Positions 24,301-35,753 of a DNA stretch of 64,000 nt are shown one piece after another. Positions within the stretch are counted from its first letter, which is position 1, and each line of letters begins with the position of its first letter. The stretch is from Diplonema papillatum (taxonomy: Eukaryota > Euglenozoa > Diplonemea > Diplonemida > Diplonemidae). The translations under genes and the position numbers were made by a program. The stretch is from NCBI GenBank assembly GCA_030068145.1, contig JAPJBO010000007.1, positions 1 through 64,000 on the forward strand, read 5' to 3'. The notes beneath the pieces were generated by a model. The model made no database searches, was not told where the DNA came from, and worked only from the letters and a program-made list of their open reading frames with translations.

Positions 24301-27300
24301 GTCTGTCCTTCATCCTATTCGTTCCTCTTCGGGGCACGCATAGCACAGGGCCGCTCTGCGCAAGTTGGAGCCGCAGTGCTGCACCTTTGTAGCTCTTCCG
24401 TTCCACCTTCACCAGGGCCGACTGCAGGGGAAGTGGTCGCCACAAAGGAGTTCCCCCCCGAAATTCACCGATTTTGGCCTGGACCAGGTGGCTTGTCTCC
24501 TGGGGTTTCTGATCTTGAGACGCTCGAATTACCCGAAATTGTCCTTATTTTGTGACGCAAAAGTGCAAGGTAGCTTAGAAATGCTCTCCAGGACCCAAGG
24601 CTGCATCCCTGAAGCACTCAGCAAAAAAACAAGAAATGAAAAAAAAAAAAAAAAGACACCCCCCCCTCGTGTTGAACTACGGGGGAACTACGGGGAACTG
24701 GCCCACCGACCACACCAAATGTGCAGTGTTTATTGTTACAAACAGACTGAGAAGTGCAAACTTTCTCCACCTGTACCGTACCGTTCGCCGGGGGGCAGAC
24801 CCCCCGGACCCTCCTTGAAAGATTCTGGTGCTCCCCTGGAGAAAAGCTTCTCGGTCTCAGAGTTGGTCGAGAAACCGAGGCAGAAACGAAGCTAATAACC
24901 TGCGCAGCACAGGGGAAAAAAAACTGGGGTCACGAAAAAAAAAAAAGTCCAAAAGCAGGTTTTGGAATTCCTCACCAAAAGTGAGGTTAGCGGGAGCGCT
25001 GGCTCAGATATACAAAAAAATCATCAGCAATACAATAGTGGGACAGCGTATGGTAGCATTGGTGTACTACATGCAACTCCCGTCTCGGTAATCTGCGCCA
25101 GCTTCCGGTTCAGATGTGCAAAATCATCACTGGTAAAATCGTGGGACGGCGAGGAACTTACACGTCAGTCCCTTGCACTAGGATCGATTCAGAAGCATCG
25201 GCCAATCGTTTCAGTGAGAACGAGCTGAAGAACTTCAACCGCCACAGAACATCCCGGCCTCCAGAGGGACGCTTCACGGTGCCGCAGTTATCGGCTCGGC
25301 AATTGGTCAGTTTACAAGTATGCACACCATTCGAGTTTTGTAATCCGCAGCAGGGTTGTCGATTTATTGCAGCCGAGGCCTGGTTGCCTTGGGTGCAGGA
25401 GCCAACCACTACGTACGTCTGGATCTTCACGGGTTTGCTTCGTGCAAGACGGGCGGTGCCCCTCACACCTCGGCGCCTGTTCGGATGGTTTGGTGCTGTT
25501 ACGCACTCCAGCGCAGGTTATGCTACAACACGCAGTAGTGGTGCAGTCTGCAAGTTGTGGACTGTACATACAGACGTGTTTCTCGCCCTCGAGACTCATC
25601 CCACACACAGTTTCTGACGAAGGCGTCGCCGACTCGGTAGCTACGTACCAGGGAATGGTGGTGGCCAGCGACCTTCCCCCCAGCCAGACGATGCTGGCTT
25701 CAGGAAGCACCTCGTTTATCGGACAGCCTATAGCCATTGCGCTCGCCGGGACCCCTCAGGATGCCGCCAACGCTGCTGCAGCCATCACCATCACAGTAGC
25801 CAACCCGAAGACGTCACCGATCATTACTATCCCCGAGGCCATTGCGGCTGGCAACATCAACAGCACGAAGAAACTCTCCTGTGGTGACCCTGCAGGCGCT
25901 TTTGCATCGTGCGACAAGATCATTGAAAACCAGTGGAATCTGGGGCAGCAGTACCACTACCACATGGAAACACAGTCGGCTATGTGCGAAGTCTCGAGCG
26001 ACGGTATTTACACCGTCCACGCATCAACGCAGATGCCTACTATCACGGGGTCGTCGGTCTCTTCTGTCCTTGGGCTCGCTCAGTCTCAAGTGATCCTCAA
26101 GAACAAGAGGTGTGGTGGAGGCTTCGGCGGTAAGCTGACAAACTCCGTCGTTACGGCACAGCTGGCGGCTGCTGCATGTTACGCAAAGGGAGTCCCAGTT
26201 TCGCTGATTTGTGAGCTCGGCACGAACATGCTGAGTTACGGGTTGCGCCCACCGTTCTTGCTGAACCTGAAGATTGGGTACAACACCGACGGGACGATTC
26301 AAGTAGTACAGATAAGAGGGGCCCTCGATGCCGGGGCGTCTGCGGGTGACTCGGACTTTACGCAGCAAGCCTTCATGGGCGCGTTTGACAACTGCTACAA
26401 CATTCCGAACTGGGACGTTCAGTTGCAAAGCGTAAAAACAGATCTTCCGGCCAACACGTCGATGCGTGCACCTGGTTGGATGCCCGCCGTCTACACTGCT
26501 GAACGGATGATTACCACTGTAGCAACAGACTCCGGTCTTGACGCGATGACAATTCGTGAGAAGAACTTCTACCAGAAGAACGACGTCACACCGATGGGTA
26601 TGAAGCTTACCGGATGGACGATCACTGACCTGTGGCAGCAGACCATGGCCTCCGCAAACTTTACGAGCAGGTTGCAAAGCATCAAGCAATTCAACGCCAA
26701 CAACCGTTGGGTGAAGAAGGGCATTGCTATGGTACCAAGCAAGTTCAATGTGGGCGCTGGTAGTACGAATTCGTTCGACTGCTCGCTGATTGTGAATGCG
26801 GACGGCAGTGTGAACGTGATGACCGGCGGGACGGAAATCGGTCAAGGCTTGACGACAAAAGTGGTGCAGACGGTCGCGTACAACCTGAACATCCCAATGG
26901 GATTCATTACCATCTCGGAGCAGAGTACCGCAGTGCTTAAGGCAACCGACGCCACAGGTGGGAGTGTTTCCTCCGAACTCTCTTGCAGATCAGCGAAGAA
27001 CGCGTGCGAGAAGATCAACCAGGCACTCGCCACGATCAAGTCGCAGAATCCAGACGCCTCCTGGGCGCAATGGGTGGCAGAAGCTTACAGCAAGAAGGTG
27101 TCTCTGAATGTCATGGCCGACTGCGCGGGCGTCCCAGGCGGCGTCGACCCGGCTGGTGATATTTACAACACGTACGGAGTCGGCTGCCTTGAAGCCACCG
27201 TCGACATTCTGACAGGCCAAATCATGTTGGACCGTGCCGACATTACGTACGACCTCGGCCGCTCCGTCAACCCGTTTGTCGACATCGGCCAGGTGGAGGG

Positions 27301-27655
27301 TGCGTTCGTCATTGGCGTGGGACACGCGACTGTTGAGGAGTGTCAATACTACCCCAATGGGTCCCTTCAGTGGTACAATTACGTCATCCCGACACCTTGG
27401 GACACGCCTGCCGAAATGAACGTAACGCTTGCTACGGAGACGCCGAACCCATACACTGTCGGCGGCGGCAAGGCCATCGGCGAGCCAGCGGTCACGATGA
27501 CCTTCGTCGCCATCGAAGCCATTGAAATGGCGCTGAACGCTGCGCAAAAGGACGCCAACGCCACCGTGGTCCAGTCCGCCAGCGTCCCGCTCGCCATCCA
27601 GCAGCGCTTCTCCCTCGGCGCTGTGTCGGCGGCTGACTTCAAACTGCAGTCATAA
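18400..27655 (+). CDS. Molybdenum hydroxylase 1 (XDH/aldehyde oxidase family)
   Basis: Exons inferred: 18400-20357, 20491-20563, 25248-25317, one or two small uncertain exons in 25318-25610, and a last exon 25611-27655. Domains in order: an SH3-like N-terminal domain (residues about 4-65), a plant-type [2Fe-2S] domain (CGVGHCGAC), a second [2Fe-2S] domain (QCGFC and NLCRCTGYRP), a FAD domain (RNTGTIGGNVMM), the CO-dehydrogenase flavoprotein C-terminal domain, then the molybdopterin domains. The latter show GGFGGK, GGTEIGQGLTTK and the catalytic-Glu motif GGGKAIGEPA. The expected reaction is oxidative hydroxylation of a purine or aldehyde with NAD or oxygen as acceptor. The substrate is uncertain: Arg of the FRGFG motif is kept (MRAPG), but the position of bovine XDH Glu802 appears to be Thr. 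Intron 2 (20564-25247) is swollen by nested transposons. A tandem paralogue follows. Confidence 0.85.
20836..21838. mobile_element. hAT-like element C
   Basis: It begins CAGTGCTCCCGCTAAGG at 20836 and ends with the complement TAAGCGGGAGCACTG at 21838. The flanks are CTCAGATA (20828-20835) and CTCAGATC (21839-21846), an 8-bp duplication with one mismatch. CAGTG ends with 8-bp duplications are typical of hAT transposons. It contains palindromic GGAATTCC motifs near its left end and a reverse-transcriptase-like remnant. No hAT transposase is seen, so it is non-autonomous. It lies in intron 2 of hydroxylase 1. Confidence 0.75.
21331..21528 (+). pseudogene. Possible LINE reverse-transcriptase C-terminal remnant
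   Basis: A 65-codon frame containing CKYCNAGVPEDEQHMWWEST, a CxxC...ED..H.WW pattern found near the C-terminus of many non-LTR retrotransposon polyproteins. No polymerase motif lies upstream in any frame, so this is a fragment at most. It is carried inside hAT-like element C. The assignment is by motif pattern only. Confidence 0.4.
21846..25001. mobile_element. hAT-like element D, interrupted by family-1 copy B
   Basis: It begins CAGTGCTCCCGCTAG at 21846 and ends TTAGCGGGAGCGCTG at 25001. The exact 8-bp duplication GCTCAGAT lies at 21838-21845 and 25002-25009. Both ends carry GAGGAATTCCTC-type palindromes just inside the inverted repeats. Without the inserted element (22219-24717 plus one duplication) it would be only about 650 bp, the size of a non-autonomous hAT derivative. 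It abuts element C: the last base of C is the first base of D's duplication. Confidence 0.85.
22219..24717. mobile_element. Family-1 DNA transposon, copy B
   Basis: It begins TGGTGTGGTCGGT at 22219 and ends ACCGACCACACCA at 24717, flanked by exact 5-bp duplications AATGT (22214-22218 and 24718-24722). Subterminal GGGGAACTACGG motifs are present at both ends, doubled on each side. It is inverted relative to copy A and is about 1 kb longer; the extra sequence is GC-rich (about 23380-24250). In that extra part a minus-strand frame of 223 codons (23476-24147) has an Arg/Lys/Glu-rich C-terminal half but no recognised transposase motif. It is inserted within element D. Confidence 0.85.
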
Positions 27656-28448
27656 TCGGCAGCGCTAGCTTCTTCGATCAATGCCAACGATTCGTACAAT
27701 ATGAGCGTTTCGAAACAATGCCAGCGACACCAACAATACCCGGGGTCACCCCCTGTCGTGGAATTCCCCTACCCATTCCTTCCTCACACAGCTTCAGCTT
27801 TTCGGTGCGCGTCTCATTCTTTCGCTTTTATGGCCTCGAGTAGGAATAGATATCCTTCGGCGACGAGAATCTGTTCAGCACAGGAAATGGCGGCCGGTGG
27901 CCGCCGGCGGGAATCACTTTTTTGCTCCAGTCGCGCCAAAATGGCTGGAGGTCAGCACCCCAGCCCCACAGCCCCTCCAGCGCTTGGGTTTGAACTGAGG
28001 CCGCTCGGCCAACTCATTTATGCAGCGGTGCAGCGAATTCGTCACGCAGTTTCGCTCAAACGAGGAGCGAATGTATCCTCTAGGCATCGACATATCCTGT
28101 GCCAAAGTCTTCTGTTCGAACTAGTCAAGGCATTCCCTGAGTCCGGCAGAGGGGTGAGCCAGTCCCGCCGGTCCTTCACAAAATTGCACCAATTTGGTGC
28201 GCTATCCTCATACCTCGGAAGGTTGCTTCAAAAGCGAGTTTGATGTTTAGTTTAGTCTGGTCGTCTGGCACTAAAAATGATCCTTCGGCTGCTAAACCTT
28301 ACATATTACCCGAGACCATGCAGCGTGACACAATTGGCCGCCCTCTAGTAGTTCTGAGTGGATACGCGACACCCAACCGAGAGGGCAAGTATACTCACAA
28401 ACTATCCCTGCAGGTGCTACCAAAAACGGAAAAGGTAGACCCTCCACG
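27656..28448. other. Spacer between the two hydroxylase genes
   Basis: About 0.8 kb without a recognised gene. The sequence just before the second start codon resembles the first gene's leader only over the last few bases (CCACG before ATG), so the duplication boundary lies almost at the start codon. A small GC hairpin is present at about 27889-27910. Confidence 0.55.
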
Positions 28449-31400
28449 ATGCAGCGCGTGCTTCTGAAGCAAGCCGATGGCCACAGCACGGTGGCCTTTC
28501 GCCGGTCTGCGGCCGAGCAGCACTCGTTGATGCTGAGCAACGGTACCGTTGCGTCAGTGGTGGCTCGCGAGGGCGAGTTCATCAAAATCGTAACGAAAAC
28601 GGGCGACGTCGGCTTCGTGAAAGCACGCAACGCGAAGCTCATCGTCGCGCCGACTGCAACCGCCGCGCCGAAGGCCACTCCCAAGCGGGCACCGTTGGCC
28701 GTCGAGGCACAGAGAATACCATCGGACAAGGCGGCTACTAAACAGATCGTCTACGAGGACCAACCAACCGCGCAAGCAACTGCCGTCTGCACGTTCAATG
28801 TCAACGGAACGCAATACACGGTAGACACGAGCAAGGTTGACATGGATCCCGAACTCTCGGTTCACGACTGGATGGCCGCAAATGTCCCCAATGTAGGCGT
28901 ACGGCGTTCCTGCGGCGTCGGCCATTGTGGCGCGTGCGTGTCAATGCTGACGTATGCCGACACGACTACCGGGAAGACAACCAGCCGGTCATTCAATGCG
29001 TGCATCAGGCCAATTCTGGCGTGCAATGGCATGTCGATCACGACGTCGCGCGGCATCGGCAGTGAGCGCAACCCGAACGTGGTACAGTCGACGCTCGCCA
29101 ACCTAGGCGGCTCGCAGTGCGGATTCTGCAGCGTTGGGATGATCATGAACCTGTACGCGAAGTTGGCAGACGCGCCCGACGGCTTGACCGCTGCCGAGCT
29201 TGACAGCTCTCTCGACGGTAACCTGTGCAGATGCACTGGTTACCGTCCCATTGCGGAGGCGTACAAAACATTCGCGAAGGATCAGCCGTCAGCAGTGACC
29301 CCTCCGCCCGAAGGCAAGTACACTCACCTGAAGAAGACGCCTCAGCAGAAGGCTGTTGCAGTGCACCCTTCGTTGCCGAAGACGAAGGGGAACCTGAAGG
29401 CTGGCACACGTGCGCCGTGGTACGAGGTAACCACTGAGGCAGAGCTGGCAACGACGTTGCAGGCACTGCAGAAGCAGAACCCGCAGCCGAACGATATCTT
29501 CCTTGTTGCAGGACACACAACGAAAGGGATTTACACGACGAGGCAGCCGGACGCGCTGGTTTCGATCCATGCGATCTCGACACTGACAGCATGTTCTGTG
29601 ACGTCGAACGGAGTTGTCCTTGGAAGTGCTACGACGATGACAGACGCGATGGCGTTCTTGGAAGGAGTTGTTGCTTCCCAAGATGCCGCGAAAGTCACCG
29701 CCTTCAAACGCATAGCGGAGCATGCACACATTTCCCCCGGTAACAACATCCGAAACACGGGAACGATCGGTGGCAACGTGATGATGATGTACGAGCATCA
29801 AACAGACGGTGCGTCGTTCCCAACGGAGTGGCCTGTCCTTTTTCAAACTGCTGGCGCGACGCTTACCATCGTTGATACCACGGCGCAGACGCAGACTGAT
29901 TATTCGATGGAAGACTTCTGGAGCATACCATCGATGAAGTTCAAGTACATTCAAAGTATCAAGGTGCCCTTCTCATCTGCAGGTGACTTCTTCATGACGT
30001 ACCGGTGCGCGCAGCGCAACGTATTCGCCGAATCATATCTCACGTCCGGCATGGCAACGAACGTGCAAAACGGGAAGATCACGCCGGGCTCCACCCGCCT
30101 CGTCTTCAGCAACATCGACACGAAGCCGATCCGCGTCACGACGATTGAATCGCGCATGGACAATATGGCTGTCAATGACGAGGCGGCCATGGTCTCCCTA
30201 TGCACCGACATCCAAACGACAGTAAAACCACAAGGCGACTTCGGCGATGTCGCCTACCGTACGGCGCTCACCGGATCTTTCCTGTACAAGTTCTTCCTCA
30301 CCCTGCAGCCGACGCTGCCCGCTTCTCTGCAGTCCGCGGCGCAGCCGTGGCTGCCGAAGGCACCGACCACCGGGTCACAGAAGTACCAAGCCGACCCCTC
30401 TGTGTATGCATTGCCTCCTCCGATTTTACTGCGAGCTCCGGAGAACCCGAAGATGCCCGCCTTCTCGTCTGCTTACATTACGCCGCGTGACAAACGCGGT
30501 TCTCTCATCGTTTCAGCATCGCCTGTGCGCTTGCTAAGGAGCCTTCATCAAATCAAACAGGGCCCCGCTGAGCATGCCCGTGGCGAAGATCGATGCCATT
30601 AAGCAGTGCACTGGCGAGGTCGAGTACGTGCAGGTATGTCCGTGGCAGTTTGCGATGGGAGGCGGCAAGCCAAGTCAGTCATTTCTGCGCCCAATCGAGC
30701 CTGTTTGCCGCAGGTACAGCAAGGATGACGTACCTCACTCGTGTTGGTCCACAATTGTAGCCACAAGTTGTCGCTGAACTGTACTGGCTTCTCGGTGCCA
30801 GAACAATGTCACTTACACACTTTGAACGTGGACAAGGAAAGTTGCCAACTGGAGATGACAGAGGATCTGTTGCCACTGTAGTAACAACAGAGCCGTAGTC
30901 GAAGGCCCAACTGCCTCGTCAACTTGGGTTTGTAGCACCACTTGCATTCGGCAGGTGAATTGCTAGATCGATGCACATCATCAGATCCGAGGAGCTCTCC
31001 TCCGAGCGAAACCCGAAAGATTTTGTCGCCGGAGCGCCACTGACCCCTCTCGCAAAGCTTTCTCACGACACCTTACCGTCCAGAGATACGTGCGAAGAAA
31101 GAAAACTCAAAATTGCGTCCTATACAAGATGGGAGAAGGCGCCAAAAGTAAGCGAATTGTTGTCCGACAACGAAAAGTAAGAAAATCAAACAAAAGCTAT
31201 CGCGCGTCTCTGCCTGGCAACGCATAAAAAACTTGCACTCTAAACACTCGCGCTTCAACAAACCGCAGAACATCCCGGCCACCAACGCTACGCTTCACGG
31301 GGCTATCGTCGCCGCCTCGGCCATCGGCCAGTTCACGAGTATGCTCTTGTTTCCACGCAACGCAAATTCGCGTTTGTCTTTGGGGAATGAGAAAGGGCTC

Positions 31401-33910
31401 ACCGTGTTTGCTAAACCCTGTACACGTACCTCATGTACGCGGAAAAGCAAATCATGAACGAACCGAATTCTAGTACAATACACGGTAAGCGAAATCCTCT
31501 TTTAAAGATTAATTTTCTCTCAACTCCCTCTGACAGAAAAGGCAGTTGCCGTGGTGTCGCACTATTGCTCGACGTTAGCTGCGCTTACTACGCGTTGGGA
31601 AGTCGACGGCCCGGGTAAGCCGCTGGCCTGGAAATCTAGCAGGCCTGTTCTCGCCTTTCGATGCGAGGGAGTTGAGCTGGTGCTCTCGTCCAGCGTCCTT
31701 CGACGTCGCCGAGAGTTATCAGATAATTAATCTTCTTTCAATTCCATCTTGAGGGTTATCATTGAAATGTCAAGTACATAATATGCGTGAAGTGAATACC
31801 ACCCGTGAGGTAAGACGAGGCCGAAGGTTACCTCGTTAAACTACCCTGGACCAATCTACGCACAGTTTCTGACGATGGCGTGGCCGACTCGGTGGGAACG
31901 TACCAAGGAATGCTAGTGGCCAGCGATCTTCCTCCCAGCCAAAACATGCTGGCACGGGGAAGCACAACGAACATCGGGCAGCCTGTAGCAATTGCGCTGG
32001 CCGGGACCCCTCAAGATGCCGCCAATGCCGCTGCAGCCATCACCGTCACCATAGCCAACCCGAAGGCATCGCCAATCATTACTATCCCCGAGGCTATTGC
32101 GGCTGGCAACATCAACAGCACGGCGAAGTTTTCCTGCGGGAACCCTGCAGGCGCTTTTGCATCCTGCGACAAGACCGTTGAAAACCAGTGGAACATGGGG
32201 CAGCAGTACCACTACCACATGGAAACACAGTCGGCTATGTGCGAAGTCTCGAGCGACGGCATTTACACCGTCCACTCGTCAACGCAGATGCCCACCATCG
32301 TGCATGGTGCAGTCTCCTCTGCTCTGGGAGTCTCTCAGTCTCAAGTGGTCGTCAAGAACAAGAGGTGTGGTGGCGGCTTCGGCGGCAAGCTGACGAACTC
32401 CGCTGCCACAGCACAGCTGGCGGCTGCTGCATGTTACGCAAAGGGGGTGCCAGTTTCGCTGGTTTATGAGCTCGATACGAACATGCTGAGCTACGGGTTG
32501 CGCCCACCGTGGCTGATCAACCTGAAGATTGGGTACAGCACCGACGGGACGATTCAAGTAGTACAAGTGAGAGGAGCCGTAGATGCTGGGACTGCTGCTG
32601 GTGATACGAACGCCACGTTGCAGGCCTTCATGGGCGCGTTCGACAACTGCTACAACATTCCGAACTGGGACGTTCAGATGCAAAGCGTAAAAACAGATCT
32701 TCCGGCCAACACGTCGATGCGTGCACCTGGTTGGATGCCCGCCGTCTACACTGCTGAACGGATGATTACCACTGTAGCAACAGACTCCGGTCTTGACGCG
32801 ATGACAATTCGTGAGAAGAACTTCTACCAGAAGAACGACGTCACACCGATGGGTATGAAGCTGACCGGATGGACAATCACTGACCTGTGGCAGCAGACCA
32901 TGGCCTCCGCAAACTTTACGAGCAGGTTGCAGAGCATCAAGCAATTCAACGCCAACAACCGTTGGGTGAAGAAGGGCATTGCTATGGTACCAAGCAAGTT
33001 CAATGTGGGCGCTGGTAGTACGAATTCGTTCGACTGCTCGCTGATTGTGAATGCGGACGGCAGTGTGACCGTGATGACCGGTGGGACGGAAATCGGTCAA
33101 GGCTTGACGACAAAGGTGGTACAAACAGTCGCGTACAACCTGAACATCCCAATGGGATTCATTACCATCGCGGAGCAGAGTACGACAGTGCTCAAGGCAA
33201 CCGACGCCACAGGTGGGAGCGTCGGCTCCGAGCTGTCGTGCAGAGCTGCGAAGAACGCGTGCGAGAAGATCAACCAGGCACTCGCCACGATCAAGTCGCA
33301 GAATCCAGACGCCTCCTGGGCGCAATGGGTGGCAGAAGCTTACAGCAAGAAGGTGTCTCTGAATGTCATGGCCGACTGCGCGGGCGTCCCAGGCGGCGTC
33401 GACCCGGCTGGTGATATTTACAACACGTACGGAGTCGGCTGCCTTGAAGCCACCGTCGACATTCTGACAGGCCAAATCATGTTGGACCGTGCCGACATTA
33501 CGTACGACCTCGGCCGCTCCGTCAACCCGTTTGTCGACATCGGCCAGGTGGAGGGTGCGTTCGTCATTGGCGTGGGACACGCGACTGTTGAGGAGTGTCA
33601 ATACTACCCCAATGGGTCCCTTCAGTGGTACAATTACGTCATCCCGACACCTTGGGACACGCCTGCCGAAATGAACGTAACGCTTGCCACGGAGACGCCG
33701 AACCCATACACTGTCGGCGGCGGCAAGGCCATCGGCGAGCCAGCGGTCACGATGACCTTCGTCGCCATCGAAGCCATTGAAATGGCGCTGAACGCTGCGC
33801 AAAAGGACGCCAACGCCACCGTGGTCCAGTCCGCCAGCGTCCCGCTCGCCATCCAACAGCGCTTCTCCCTCGGCGCTGTGTCGGCGGCTGACTTCAAACT
33901 GCAGGCATAA
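28449..33910 (+). CDS. Molybdenum hydroxylase 2 (XDH/aldehyde oxidase family)
   Basis: Tandem paralogue of the preceding gene. Exons inferred: 28449-30403, 30561-30633, 31269-31338, one or two small uncertain exons in 31339-31865, and a last exon 31866-33910. Intron positions and phases match copy 1. Cys155/160/163/185 would bind the first [2Fe-2S] cluster and Cys224/227/260/262 the second. FAD and molybdopterin motifs are as in copy 1, including IGQGL and the catalytic AIGEPA. The iron-sulphur/FAD half and the last about 430 residues are almost identical to copy 1, while the segment from about 31880 to 32640 differs at many residues (for example LVYELDTNML against LICELGTNML). Intron 2 is only 635 bp here. 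Both copies look intact, so both could be expressed. The physiological substrate is unknown. Confidence 0.85.
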
Positions 33911-33998
33911 TCGGCAGTGCCGATTAATGCCCACAATTCGCACAATGGACAACGTTTCGAAGCAAAAACAGCACCAACACTGCCCCACTCCCTTCAAC

Positions 33999-34137
33999 TT
34001 TTTTGTATAAGCACCTGCTTTGTAGGAAATGCTTGCGGAGACTGCCAGATGCGATAGATCAAAGGAGGTAAATGTGCTGTAGCCCACACGAAACACAGGT
34101 AAATCTGGGTTTAGTGGCGGGCGTAAGCGTTCAACAA
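33999..34137. repeat. Dispersed repeat R, copy 1
   Basis: A 139-bp sequence starting with a T-run, then GTATAAGCACCTGCTTTG, and ending near GGCGTAAGCGTTCAACAA. Two further copies lie at 35109-35252 and 55614-55802. The short size and lack of a coding frame suggest a SINE-like or miniature element. Confidence 0.8.
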
Positions 34138-34363
34138 GCGCCATTCTCTTTCGTCGAGACTGCAGACCATCGTGCCTTTCACCAGCACTCGAGGAGCTTT
34201 GTCCGGAGAAGCATCTGCCCTCCTTCTTTTCCATTCAACATCTTCTTCGAAGAAGATCTGACTCCCGGCCTCAAGCATGCGTGAAAGGCAAATGGTCAGC
34301 CGAAACATTTAATTATGGGTTTCCCGCCCTCTCGCAGACATCAACCACGAGCCGCGACCAACC

Positions 34364-34397
34364 CCTGCGCGACCAACGGTACCGCTGGTCGCGCAGG
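34364..34397. repeat. 12-bp-arm GC hairpin
   Basis: CCTGCGCGACCA at 34364-34375 pairs with TGGTCGCGCAGG at 34386-34397 across a 10-nt loop that is itself partly palindromic (CGGTACCG). It lies in a gene-free interval. Confidence 0.8.
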
Positions 34398-34638
34398 CAC
34401 CATCTCTCCGAATTAAGAAGCGACTTTTCCCAACCGATCTTTGAGCCGATGCACCCAGGGTATCATTCGTTTGCACGATGGGGGCATGTGTCTCTCCCAC
34501 CAGAAGCTTTGCCTAGCGAGTCGCAGTCACAATCAGGGCGAGTGCCCTGAGTTTTTTAACTGATTGCTCAGACACGGTTGTAGGGGCCTTCTCCCCGTGA
34601 CGGATTCGCCTGTGCTCTAGTAGCACGGGTTGTCCTGG

Positions 34639-34830
34639 CTGTGACGAGCTACGAACAGCCGCCTGACAAACTAGACTCACACCGCAGTCCTGTCTGCAGA
34701 CACTCAGGTTCCGCGCTGATGGTGGTCCGCCTTATGTGCTTATGTGTCCGTGGCTTAAAGGACCGAAACACGGCGCAGACGGGACCAGTGCGGTGTTGAG
34801 CGCATACCCATTCCAAGCACGTTCTTGCAA
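34639..34830. repeat. Second copy of the kinase-intron repeat family
   Basis: Diverged match to 15472-15605, sharing TACGAACAGCCG, CCTGTCTGCAGAC and GGACCGAAAC blocks in the same order, with an extra insertion of some 35 bp here. Confidence 0.6.
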
Positions 34831-35108
34831 TCCCACCAGAAGCTTTGCGCGTCCTAGGCTGCTTCACTGTCTTCTGAGCCCGTGGCGATGCCGTAGCTCC
34901 TCAGGTGCGTGCGGAAAGTATTTGCATGGAAGGAAGCGCTTGTCATCATTTAGCGATGGCACGGCAGGGCCAATTCCACTCCCCATTCGTGTTCAGTGCT
35001 CGTCTCCCTCCCTTGCTACGAAAGAAAATCGTCGACACAAAAATCCCCTCACTGACGTCGAAGACAAAAGTAAATACCGTCTGCCTCGTCACGCGGGTTA
35101 TATATATA

Positions 35109-35252
35109 TTTGTATAAGCACCTGCTTTGTAGGAAATACTTGAGGTGGCTGCCAGCTGCAAAAGATCAAAGGAGGTAAATGTGCTGTGGCCCACACGAAC
35201 ACAGGTGAATCTGGGTTCAGTGGCGGGCTTGGCGGGCTTAAGCGTTCAACAA
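35109..35252. repeat. Dispersed repeat R, copy 2
   Basis: Same family and orientation as the copy 1.1 kb upstream. The central block AAAGGAGGTAAATGTGCTGT is shared exactly. Together the two copies bracket about 1 kb of unassigned sequence. Confidence 0.8.
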
Positions 35253-35753
35253 AAATCGGGAAAACTAGAAAGCAACATTTACTGGTTCATAAGAGAGATT
35301 AGAAACCACATACCGCAAAGGCCCGCCAAACAGTGGCATACCCCACGGACATCCTTGGAGTGACCTGCTGAGAAGAAGGTGGCTGTGTGTGCCCCAAGCC
35401 CATACCGTGTGGCCCGTACCGTGCGCCTGTGGCGCCGCTGAACGGGAACAATAGTTAACGGTTTAAGTGCACAAAAAGAGCCGCCGAACATTACAAGTAC
35501 CGATTCATGCAGCGGCCCATAACCTAAAAGTCGGACGGTGTCCGAAGTATTGAAAGAACCACGCCCAGCACAGCTGCCCTGCGGGCCGTGTGTTCCCCTT
35601 TCAACACGAAACAGTTTCATGATAAAGACCGGTCCACTGTTTTCTCCTCACTTGAAACCAGAAGAACCGGAACTGATGCTCAACGTCCTTGGCGTGACCC
35701 ACGTGTGCCGAATGCCGTTCTTAGCCAAATACCTCGTCTTGGTACGTCTAGGC

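Noticed and set aside
27701-28243. 180-codon frame between the two hydroxylases
   Set aside because: Composition is not coding-like and no motif is present. The interval is best read as a spacer.
32279-34234. 651-codon minus-strand open frame opposite hydroxylase 2
   Set aside because: It is an antisense shadow of a strongly biased coding exon. A shorter version exists opposite copy 1, broken into pieces, and its product has no recognisable domain.
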